Source of the DNA: Marchantia polymorpha subsp. ruderalis | Taxonomy: Eukaryota; Streptophyta; Marchantiopsida; Marchantiales; Marchantiaceae | Assembly: GCA_037833965.1 (NCBI GenBank) | Contig: AP031351.1 | Span: 6,770,501-6,834,500, forward strand | Length of the DNA: 64,000 bases | Direction of reading: 5' to 3' | Shown: one piece after another, positions 53,108 through 64,000 of the stretch | Layout: the number at the start of each line of letters is the position of its first letter | Numbering within the stretch: the stretch's first letter is position 1 | Made by a program: the position numbers and the translations under genes | Notes under the pieces: generated by a model | Seen by the model: the letters and a program-made list of their open reading frames with translations, nothing else | Told to the model about the DNA's origin: nothing | The model's database searches: none

Positions 53108-54300
53108 ACACATAGTTCGTTGCAATTCCATAGGTAACTCTTGTCATTTTAGCCCCCTGATTGTCAAATTTTTGCAATCTTCACACCACAAGTTACGTGA
53201 TTGTGTTATGTATGTTGTGCAAACTACTTCAAATCTTCTTTGACTCCACCCAAATTCAGAGTAAAAAACATTATTACTTAGATTTAAACCTTAGATTGAT
53301 TATGTTGATTATAGAGCATGATGATTCTATGCTTCTCTACAGAACCATGGGCACAACTTAGAACTCTACCCTTCACACATAGGTCTCCTGATGGCGTACC
53401 CTAATAGTATGCCCGTCCAGTTCGATTGGCACGAAGTTCACTACTGAGTCTAATTATTGCGTCTGATCAGTCTAAGGTAGACTATGTTGATACGGTTGCC
53501 GCTTTGTATTTACTGAACTGTCACAGAGTTGTGAAGTCTTTACTCGAACACAGATCGTTTTCATATTTTGTCTTCTAAACCTAAACGGGTTTGTTTCAAC
53601 TGTGTACGTGGACTTAACGTGCAAGTCGAAGAGCTGACATCTTCCATTTACTTCTGATTAGGCAGTAACCTCGAATTCAGTGGTCTAAATTTGGGCTTGA
53701 AAGCTCTAGATTTGGTTTTGTTAGCAACCCATTCTTTAATTCTGACTTTGAAGTGATGGACGAGATGATCGGTGAACAAACTTGGATGCTTTTATCTGTG
53801 GAGATGGGCGTAGCCAGTCAAGTGTATAACTCACTTTCGATCCGAATTCACGGAAAATTAAGTGCATGGTGACAGCTGATTTCTTTTTGGATTGTGATTT
53901 GGTGACATTCGTTTTGATAAGTGATATTGGGCTGATGCGAACACTTCCACACATCTATTATTTCTTGCACTCGACAAGTAACTCTTATTCCCTATCCAAA
54001 CGGATGAGAAGAAAGCAGTGTTGAGAAATGCGTACATTCCCCATGGCTCTGTGTTATAAAACATCCTCGTCCACATATATATACATGTGGGCCTCATCGT
54101 CGAGGCCTGAATGCAAGGCTGTCAGGTGGTTACAATTATTCTTATATGTCCAAAAGAAGAAAACCGACTGATGTACTTGATGAAGACATTGAGAGTGACC
54201 GACAAAGATGCGTCAGTTTGCACACACATCGGATGAATTGACCAAGCTCTCGATTGCAGTAACAATTTCAAGATAACAGAGAAAGGAGTACCATACACAT
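53108..54300. other. Intergenic DNA between the hydrolase and NOC4 genes
   Basis: No conserved frame was seen. It contains the 3' flank of NOC4 at its right end and possibly retroelement-derived sequence continuing from the 136-bp duplication at its left end. Confidence 0.5.
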
Positions 54301-57300
54301 CTACCCACTTCTGAATCTCTTCAGTGGCCCTGGCCAATCTTCCCCGTCTGATTGTTCACTTCTACTCCGACTTCCGGCGCTGTCATCGCTGTCTCGATCT
54401 GAGTCAAGATCATCCATTGAGTCCTTGTTCTCTTCCTCGTCGTCCTCTTCATTCATTCCCTCTTCCTCGTCTCCGTCCTCATCTTCGTCGGAATCCTCCT
54501 CGGCATCTACGGTCTCTTTGTTTACTACAATATTACTTGTCTTTGTGTCCTCAATAGCCTTCATGGGGGTGACATCCACGTCACCAAAAGTCCAACCCTC
54601 AAAACAATTTTCGGCGAAAAGTGTGCTTGGAACAGTATGATAAAATGCAAGAGGAACTGCTTTCAACCTCCGCCCAACCTGCCACCGAATATATGAGGAG
54701 TAACCAACATCAGCATATGCCTTCCAACCGTGTTGCTTGGTATGCATAGTAGAGTAACAAGTTGGAGGTGGGTTCACAGCATTCGTTATAACCACATCAG
54801 CACCTGCCAAGGTAGCTACTCTACGAATGACTGACGGCTACAACAGATAAAAACAGCAGAAAATGTCTCAAATCTAGATTACCTCTTCGTTAAATATAGT
54901 CGCATAGGAAGTGGAGCTGAAGTCAGATATTGACATCTCCGTAGTTTTAGCTCGCACCGTTAGATCTGTTTCCAGGGACTCCACAAATCTGCAGAAGTAG
55001 TAGTTCCACCCACATCAACTTCAGATCTCTGCTATTAGGACTCAGATGATAGCGAACGGGGTAGATGATAAAAGTTGTACAGAAACAGCGTGTGAAAATT
55101 ACCTTGAAACTGCTGGACAATAATGTCGACGTAAGGTGTCTATCTCCCACAGAGAACTCTCTGTGAAACAAGAGCAGAGAAAAGTCAGTCAATATCCATT
55201 TCCTTGCAGAAGCAAAACACCCTTCCCAAATGAAAACTATCAAGAACTTACGAAGGGCGTCGCATTTTGCAGTATCGCTTTCGTCTGCTCGGAATGGATC
55301 GGCCCCGAGTTTTCCATCTACAGCTTTATCACTCTTTTCCTCTGCTGTGATTCCTTCTACGTTTGCTCCATCTTTCACCGCTGCAATGGTAGTGGCTTGA
55401 CTACTATCCTGAAATAACGGTACAATCATCGCAGTAACGAGATTCAGCAATAAAGCAGTTTCGTAGCTGTTCTACGTTCCACAAAAATAAAACCACCAGA
55501 TTACGATCTGGCAGCATGAAGAGGGTAACGTACCCGGTGGACTAGGCAGTTTACAGAAGGATGCCGCCGAAGAATATTGTGAATCAACGCAATAACGACG
55601 ATAGAACCTGATGGTGGTGCAGAGAGCACTAGACGCCCAAGCCTTTTCGCAAAAGCAGCAGCAAGGTATGCCGGTAAATGAGAAGATTTGAGGCATGAGT
55701 CCAACAACTGTCAACGAACAAAAAAGAAGTGTTAAGGAAATGGATCTACGAAGCTCTTGAAGCCAAAGTAACATACGAAAGCATATGTAAACTTTCAGAA
55801 CTCAATTTCAGTCTTTATGACCAGATGGACTCTGGTGACTTGCTTGACGGTTCAACTTGGTGAGGTCCCAGTAATTTACAGCCATAAACTCGACACAAGA
55901 AGCTGTAACATTATTCGCCGCGCCAACTAATGAAATTCGTTGTATGACGGTTCGTGAAAAAGGTTAACGTATACCTCAAAGAAGCGGGATCGATGTTTGG
56001 CAACGAAAATAGAAGGCTCGAGTAGCGCATATAGCTTATTATAGAAGTCAGGATATTCCAGCCCATGTCCAGTAATTAAGATAAAAAGGCTGCTGAGAGC
56101 CATCACGCTTATAAGCCCTCCCACGTCGTAAGATTGCGTGAGAAAATCGCTGCACTACAAAAAAAGTGTGAAGGAACATGAGGAGCAAGCCAAACCGACA
56201 GAAGCTAATAACTGAACCTCTTTTCCAGTCTGAAATTTCAAACACAAAACCACCCAAAACAAACTAAAGAATGACTTTGCCTGCCCAAAGCTGTGTTGTC
56301 TTCATGCAGATAAAGTGTCTGCTTCCAACGTAGATAACTCTACCATCACTACCTCATCAGGTGCATATACACTTGCCACTACTGGAAGGTATAAAACAGA
56401 AGAACTACGTACAATCAGGTTAATCAGTCAATTCGTCAAGTACTGGAAAAAGAGAGCCTGACATCGAAAAAGAATTTTTCATAGGCGATGATTGAAAGCT
56501 ACACGACAGGTGAGAGATTACCTAAGAAGAATAGGATTATTCATGTGTGGAATGACCTGTCGATGTAACCTCCCTAGAACCTGAACACATACATAGTTAA
56601 CATATTCAGCGTATTTCCACTCGTCTCAAGTTCACATTTTGAGGTAGGGCTGGCTAAATGCTGACTAAATGCGAATGTAGACATCAGAAACAGGTAATAC
56701 CAACCTTTTTGTAGGTATCTAACGGAAGAGCGAGTCGGAGAAATGCCAGCCAAGCTTTACTGAAAGCAGCCTTTTGCTTCTTCGGACTTGTAGGCTTGCT
56801 CTGCTTCTGCAATGCCATGGCCCCGAAGGTTGATAAGATAAGAAGTACAAAGCCGGATGCTTTACAAAACTTAACAAGGGTCCACGATATGCCCAACTAA
56901 TGCAAGATGAATTTCCTCCATTATGATTATGAGCAAGATTATAGGAGTCATCTCCAGAGAGATCATGTGTAATACAGGGAAAGAGCAAGAAATGGGCAGG
57001 CTGAAAAAAGAGAGTCACTCGTAATGGTTTCATAACAGGTACTTGGGTCACAGGATACTATATAGTACAGGAGGGGGTGTCGTTGATCTAGTTTTAATGA
57101 AGGATAACACTAGACAAGTAGCCCTCAGAGAAAGAACTGACTTACGGTTTTGCTAGAACTCGCTCTGTTCTTTCGTTTACCACCGCTCTCTCTGTTTCTA
57201 TCTTCATCTGAGTGACGACATGAAACATTGTCAGTACTGATCCATAAGACGTTACAAGGATTTTCAAAGTTCCACCACTGACGTATAGCTCAATGCGAAG

Positions 57301-59881
57301 AATGTTAGCTCGATTATCTGTTGATGCTGTACTGGAAGGTACACTAACAACATTTCACCACAGAAGAGTTTTCTAGAAACTCATTAAGGCGACGGGTTTA
57401 AGGATCGACGCAAAAGAGATAAGTTCTGACCTTGTGGGTGAGTCCAAAGCTCGTGGACGTCATCGCCACTTTTTTGCTCATCGTTGGAAAGAGTTGGGAG
57501 ACTTGAAAGCAATTCATACGCATTCCGACTAAAAGCGTGCAATCTGTAACATAAGAAGTTCAGAAATAATGACTTCACAAAAAAAGCCCTAGATAAAAGC
57601 TATGACCATAAGCAGTATTGTAACACGAAGACAGCAGCAAAAGAAGACGATCTTATTTTTAGACAAGAATATATATACACCTCACGCGGAAAAGCCAATA
57701 CGTGTTTCGAGTACTCATCGATGTCATCGATGAGCGAGTACCGTCTTAAATCTAGTGACGGTACAAGTACATAAACCTGCAGAGTTTTCCAACTATCCAA
57801 ATTTATAAAACCCGGACTCTATATCCAGAACTCCAGAGTTATCATGCTGTGAGATATAAAAAGGCAATAGAAAATTACCAATAGAAACAGTACCTGACAC
57901 CTGAGCGCTTCTCCTCGTCCTCGTCACTGGATACAGCCGTGTCCACTGCAGGATATAAAGAAAGAAGTTAAGAGAATCACGATTGGCGTGAAGACCTACT
58001 ATCGTTGATCAAGAGAGTATGCACAAAATGCATAAACCATTGGTCCCGAGTGTGTGCTGTCGAGTCTGTTCGGACTAGTAGGAACAATTCAAGCATGACG
58101 ACAATTCACCTACGTACTACCTTTCTCGTTCTTCCGTAAGCGCTTTGAAATTAACGTCTCAAGATTGGCGTATGTATAGTAACTGCAGCCAATCAAAAGC
58201 TCATACAAGTAAAAGTCTTGCATAATGTCAAACTGCAGTGGGTTTTTAAGTTAAACTATGCAAAAAATATCTGAACCTGAAATATAGAAACAAAATATTC
58301 TACAAAAAGATTCTTGATGTCATCAATATCTCCCGAAAAGATAAGAATATCAACACATGGATAAATACAATTCAAACATTACTAGTACGTACTCCAGAGT
58401 CCGCAGAATATCTCTATTAGGGAAAAGCAAAGCAACACGAAAACTCACCGGACATCGCAGTATTTGAAGTACTTCTTGATCAACAACTGCAGAATATCGT
58501 TAGTCGAACCTTTGCACCGTACCTGCAGAATATCCACACACACCAAATCTACAAAATTTAGCGAGATTGACTGCATGTACTCGAGATGATCAGGAAAAAT
58601 AGTACAAAAATTTAAAAAAAAAACACTGAAGCTCTGTAGTGACCGGAAGAATGAGAATATTACTGGAAGTAATTGCACATTTGAAGCGGGATACTGTACC
58701 CTAACAGAATGATGGTTGAAGCAAGACATCCCAATGCAGTTCAGTCCAACTTAAGACTGAACTCAGGAGTCAGCAGCAGTGTACAGATCGTGTGTACAGT
58801 AATGAGGCCAAATCAAAATTAAAAAAAAAAACATTCTGGAAGAAAGATGTTACCTGGTCTCATTCGGGTAACATTCAGGGTTTTGCAATCTTAAATCCTA
58901 CTAATGATGAGTGGGAAATTAGAGGGTAGAATATATGTTGTATATGATTACATATGTTGTAAGAGTGACACAAAACTTAAATTGCAGAACGACAATTATA
59001 GGCATAAAACCTCCAACTGCGCCTGTCTCAGGAACAATTACCGTTGCCTCACATAACTTGTAATAAAGAGTGTTGTTGAACTCCCCAAGCTTCTCGTCCC
59101 TGACTAAGTCCATCCAGGTATTGAGGGCTTCCACCTGCAAAAGCACTACAAAGGATGAGCTGCAGAGTAATTAACAAGGATTGCAAGAGAGGCAACTCAA
59201 GACCCTGGATTTGAGTAATACTGAGGGACATAAATTCTTAATGTGATCAAGTTCTTTCGTATCCTCAAAACTTCTTCACATCACTTCCAATATGCTACCT
59301 GAGAGCAATTCAGCAAAAAGGTAGAAAAAAAAACCCCCCACCAACATCACACAAGGCTAAAGGGCAAAAAAAAGCTATCTGCATAACCCAGATATATACG
59401 GGCGGATCAGCTGGCAGAATTTCCAATATTCAATTCTGCAAATGCTGGAAAATGTTGGAAAATTTCAAACAGCATATTGATTTCAGAGAATGTATTATCT
59501 TTAGACGAAGATATTGCTCTGCACCTGTAGAGCGCTGGCGGATTCTTCAGTAATCATCCGAAAAACAGTCTTTCTGAATTCTTGGTACTTGCTCCAGACC
59601 CACATCCGGTACACTGCTTCCGGCTCTTCTCCATCCTTGGCTGCTTCTACGCTCCGAGCACCTGATTCCAACTTTCCGGCGCGAAGTAGGGAGACGAAAA
59701 ACGCTTGCAGCGAGCGAAGCGCTTCCGCCCGAGGAGGACTGGGGTGCTTAGCATTAGACAGGGTAGAAAGAAGAGCTGGAGCATTATTCACATGACTCCT
59801 AGAGGTGAGCAAATCGCTTCCGAGCTGCTTGGTTTCCTCCAGGAACGCAGACTTGCTCGCCTTCGACTCTTTTGCACGCAT
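54301..59881 (-). CDS. NOC4: NOC4, nucleolar complex protein 4 (CBF domain), 15 exons
   Basis: Ribosome-biogenesis factor that acts with NOP14 in nucleolar maturation of the 40S pre-subunit. Exons on the minus strand: 59881-59525, 59134-59042, 58522-58449, 58182-58121, 57945-57894, 57543-57431, 57207-57146, 56806-56705, 56580-56522, 56149-55975, 55707-55534, 55408-55252, 55160-55103, 54988-54883, 54678-54301. The phases agree throughout, giving 673 residues. The N-terminus carries LGSDLLTSRSHVNN. The CBF/Noc domain (about 275-565) includes FSKAWLAFLRLALPLD, LISVMALSSLFILIT, FYNKLYALLEPSIFVAKHR, SSLWEIDTLRRHYCPAVSR and VPLAFYHTVPSTLF. The last exon adds about 88 residues after GWTF that plant homologues I know lack: a strongly acidic run (about 606-661) ending in a basic RFRSG. 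Short exons 4-7 encode a charged, poorly conserved linker and are the least certain part. Confidence 0.93.
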
Positions 59882-60116
59882 CTTAGCTTTCTAACAGCAA
59901 CCAGACAAAGTCCGGAAGCAAATTACGCTTAGTCCACCAAACTTCTCGACCAGGCACACTCCGGATTATGTGATCCCGTGATATTTCCAATGCGGCTCTA
60001 AGCACACGACGACATGTCTGACGAAGAACATGAGAATTCCAAGCCGAGCAGCGATCGCAGATTCTCTGTGTCGTGTGTTTGAATCCTCAATCGCATGAAT
60101 CTCCCCTTGACGCTAG

Positions 60117-60128
60117 AACCCTAAACCC
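60117..60128. promoter_or_regulatory. Telo-box (AACCCTAAACCC) upstream of NOC4
   Basis: AACCCTAAACCC lies about 236 bp upstream of the NOC4 ATG (59881). The telo-box (AAACCCTAA) is a known plant promoter element of ribosomal-protein and ribosome-biogenesis genes and works in either orientation. Its place before a ribosome-assembly gene supports a functional role; no site II element was found nearby. Confidence 0.55.
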
Positions 60129-60129
60129 T

Positions 60130-63100
60130 TTGCTGCCCTTAGCTGAAGGTTTTACCAACATCACGTTTGCAGGATTACAGGGCTTGCAATTCCCACTAGA
60201 TCTTTTCACAGGAAGGGGCTGAGGCAGGTTCTTAACACCACCTACACTCCTCTAACAAGAACCGGTCTTTCTCTTCTATTCCAATCCCATTAATTACAGA
60301 GACCCTTCTCAAGGCTTTAATATTAGGATCCCAAGTTTTAAAACTTACTGGAACACCCTCTATCCATGAGTTTTAAGTGTTGAAACTCTATACAAAAGTA
60401 TAGAAATATATATTGGAAGACCCATGGACAGCAAAACTCCTTTTACTGAACTACTTTCATCATCGGTCAAACTGAACTGATCATATATCATAAATTCTAT
60501 CCAATTTTTATTTCTCTGGTTAGAGTATTACTTATCATACCAGAACGTCAAATTGTTCACTCAAAGTCAGACCAAATTGGATGTACGATGATGAAATGTG
60601 CATCTTTCAGGATGCATGTAAGGAATATTTAATAAAATTAGAAGAGATCTAGCTAGAATTTTTTATTTTTGTTATCTTTAACTTGAATCTCCTTTGCCTC
60701 GGATGAAGTTGGCTTTGTAATTTTCTTTCTTATGTTGGTTTTCTCATCATTCCTTTACTACATCCGTGTCTATTCAACGAAATTGAATATTGTATATTTG
60801 TGGCATTCTATATTTTATTGTATGTACGGTTATGAAAATAAAAGTATTCCGCGTTTCCGAAGACGTCGCCATTTCTACCACTTTCGGCGACACTGTAGAA
60901 ATGGTGTTGTGTAGGTGATCTACTCAATCAAAATCATATGTAGATAAGAACCAATGGCAAAGGTCAAGCTTGTTATTAACAAAAATGGGAGAGAAAATAG
61001 TAGAGATTTGAGGCAAAGAGCTAGTTTAATTTTAAGAATAAAATTCTTCATTCTCAAAATTTTCATCAGAAAGTTGTTAGCATGTTCCGTTGAACTATCA
61101 AAATGCATAGTAGACTATGTAATGCTGTATAAACTCTAGAAATGTCAATTATTTTTTTTAACTATCAATTTTTCTTAAACGTCCAACCATAAGTTGTATT
61201 AATGGCAAAGTGAATAGATGCTCTGCTACAAATGCTCACCATCAATATCAATATATTTATACAATGTACATATCAATATTCTGTGAAAGAATATTTAGAT
61301 TAAAGCTGAAATGGGATGTTTCCTCTTGACTTTTGATTTTAGCCATAAACTTGGTTATGATTGTTGAAAATGACTGTACGGAATAAAATTTCTGATGAAA
61401 TCAACGCATCAATTACATTTTTTGAACTTTCAAAGTGATGATTAATTTTGGATCAGAATTAATCCTCACTTTGACAGTTGGCCAAGACTTTAGTCTAGAA
61501 TAAATTTATAGCTTAATAGATGGAACAAAAATTGATTCTTTCTTATTTTTATGATAAGATCAATAAACAAACTTGTAGTTATTTTTTGACATAATTAAGA
61601 TTTTCTATTTTTGGACTACTTACTGGTTTTGACCACATTCAACTAGATAAACAAATATAGTACAAAAGTGAATTATATATTAATTTTTTATTGTATTGGA
61701 TTTCATTGCATCAACTAATTTTAGTAATTTAAGATGACATCTATAGAGGAAAAACCCTACTACTTCAAAAAATTCAAGAAAAGATGTCTCTGGATTTTAA
61801 TCACAATTATATAACTGAAGTCAAAAAACATTTGAATTCATATTTTTGTAATAATTCTGAAATAATGATGATATGATAGCACAAGAATGTATATTATTTT
61901 ATACATTAAGTTTGATTTTTGTTAGTTGTGAAATACATAAATAAATATATCAAATTTTGATTGATTATTATATCATAAATGTGACTTTTTTGCCATTATA
62001 CACAATACTAAATTTTTATCATCAAATCTAGTAGTATCAATCATGTAGTATAATTAAATAAAATTATTATCAATTTACTTGACTGAATCACACGAATTTG
62101 ATAAAAATATGATCTTAAAAATCTAGTAGATCAAAGTCACATTGACAAGTAATATTATTTTCTGTAGTAGTGATATGTTACAAACTAAATCTAAACAAAT
62201 ATATGCATTATGTAAATCATTATGATTAAATTTTTAAAAACTATAGATGAATAACTAAAAAACATCTAAAATAATTTGAAGTAACACGTGAAAATTTGAT
62301 TCCTTCCTGAAGCGTTTGTTTTGCAAATCAAATCTAAATACGAATGAGAATAAGAAATGAAAATGCAAAAAATTATGTTAAAGAGTGTTCAAGATAAAAT
62401 CTTAAAGCAAACATGACATTTAAAACTCATGATGAAAAACTAAACAATCATCATAGTTAAATATGAACAAGAATAAACTCAAAATTTGTATGTCAAAACT
62501 TTCAATTTCATCATCAATATCATACAAATTACGACATGTTCATTCATTCAAACTTTATTTGTTCAAGATAGTTCAATAATGATGATTCAAGGTTTTTCGC
62601 TCACAATACTTTGTAGTATGTATCTAGATGTTCTTTCTTCATTTGATTTTTGTAATTTTTCACATACCTTGTATCAAATCTAGTTCTATCCGTTTTTTAA
62701 ATTTTTTCAAAGTATCTTGAATTAAAGTAGAAAATACAATCAAAAGTTAATAGATGTTTTAGTTTATTGTTAGTTTTTACAAGATCATTGATACAATCAA
62801 ATCTTTATGTGTCAAGACTTTGGATTTTATTTTGATAATTTGCATGATGAGAATTGTGTAAAGTATATAGTCAAACATAATTTTTCTAAAATTTTGCATT
62901 AACCAACCGATATGCTCTTGAGCCATCACTGGATTTTAAATTTTTATCATCTTAGTTCCAAATTTGAATTGACATTAATCATTTTTGTTATCTTTTGAAA
63001 ACATGATGCAGATTTTTCATATAAACACAAACTTGAATTATATTTGTTAATATATAATTATGATATTCAAATCTATAGTAACATTTGAAATATAATGTTT

Positions 63101-64000
63101 TGGCTGTATTTTGGATTTCACTTATTCATTCTTATGATCTTTCATTTTGTTCATCTATAATAAAAAAATATCAATTTGTTGTGATAATAAACAAAAAAAA
63201 TTTGCTTGTTTTTTGTCACTCATAATAAAATCATGAACGTATGTCCATAAAGTTCATAATACAAAAAAATAATTTTCATATTTTTAAAAGTTCATGGTAT
63301 CAAAATATGAAATCTTTGTCAAACAAGTTTGAAACTATAGCATAAGAATCTTATTTAACACTAATCATGTATAACAAATTGAATGTGCAAGCATATGCTA
63401 AAATTTAGTATTCATAAGTAAATTCATTGCAAAAATTCATTATATCATTCATCATAAACCGCATGTAAATTAATATTACACTGTCTTCTAAATTGGAAAA
63501 ACAAAAATCTATCATAATATGATTGTTTAGTAACTTTTAGATATAATGTACTTTTGTATCGAAGATCAATAAATTTAAATATAATCTTGTTATAACAGAT
63601 ATTCAAATTTATTTAAGCATAATAATTTAACAAAATATTGACCTATAGTATATTGTAACATCGGGAACAAAGAGAGTAACTCACTTGAAAGTGGAACACA
63701 ATTTTAAGAGCTACCAACAATGGTTATATGAAGTTTACCTACAATTACAAAGAGATAACATTTTAGCTTCCTCATACAATGATAATACTAACAAGCATAT
63801 GGATTGCTAACATGGCACGGTCAACTAAAACAATTCTTATGTATCCACCAAGCACATGGATTGTTGAGGTAGCAACTATGAAGAGTGCATTATAATCTAA
63901 TAATAATTTCATCTTGAGTAAATTTAATTTTAGTTTCACTTAATTGAAGATAGTTACATATATGTGATTTATTTTTTGATGAAAATATATTTTTGAAAAA
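60130..64000. other. AT-rich intergenic DNA, no gene seen
   Basis: After the NOC4 promoter the sequence becomes very AT-rich with only short random frames. A small hairpin at 60869-60904 is listed separately. No RNA gene or transposon protein was recognised up to the window end. Confidence 0.6.
60869..60904. repeat. 10-bp inverted repeat within a GC-richer patch
   Basis: CCATTTCTAC at 60869-60878 and GTAGAAATGG at 60895-60904 are exact reverse complements with a 16-base spacer. A second, overlapping pair (GTCGCC/GGCGAC) allows an alternative fold. The patch (60850-60910) is richer in GC than its surroundings, as for a small inserted element. Confidence 0.65.

Noticed and set aside
54324-54557. 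Plus-strand Ser/Pro-rich frames
   Set aside because: They are antisense to the acidic Asp/Glu/Ser repeat tail of NOC4.

Overview
This is nuclear DNA of a land plant. The genes have many introns with GT..AG borders, there is a eukaryotic tRNA gene, one predicted protein carries a chloroplast transit peptide, and the best-recognised regulator is a GID2/SLEEPY1-type F-box protein, a gibberellin-signalling family of land plants. Long, very AT-rich gene-poor stretches between intron-rich genes would fit a moss or other bryophyte, but the species cannot be fixed from the sequence alone.

Layout. (1) 1-15975, plus strand: the last 35 coding exons of the nuclear pore membrane glycoprotein GP210/NUP210; its N-terminus lies before the window. 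(2) 16000-20400: very AT-rich intergenic DNA with a perfect 24-bp inverted repeat near its left end. (3) About 20400-33900: a GC-rich island of about 13.5 kb, packed with five-base and three-base microsatellites, a C23 tract and G-quadruplex motifs. Its one convincing gene is the intronless GID2/SLY1-like F-box gene at 31260-31868 on the minus strand. (4) 33900-41757: AT-rich DNA with degenerate repeats. (5) 41758-41830: a complete tRNA-Ala(TGC). (6) 42000-49698: AT-rich intergenic DNA with several foldback elements. (7) 49699-52551, minus strand: a five-exon dienelactone-hydrolase-family gene with a predicted plastid transit peptide. (8) 52836-53107: a 136-bp direct duplication. (9) 54301-59881, minus strand: a 15-exon gene for the ribosome-biogenesis factor NOC4, with an unusual acidic C-terminal tail and a telo-box upstream. 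(10) 60130-64000: AT-rich DNA with no gene seen.

The genes do not form an operon or obvious cluster. They are housekeeping or regulatory genes: nuclear pore, small-subunit ribosome assembly, plastid alpha/beta hydrolase and hormone-signalling F-box. Exon models were built by hand from reading-frame phase, splice sites and family similarity, and the phases are consistent across the NOC4 and hydrolase genes and the GP210 exons. No transposase, reverse transcriptase, CRISPR array or viral gene was recognised. No clearly new protein system was found; the most unusual object is the GC-rich microsatellite island around the GID2 gene.
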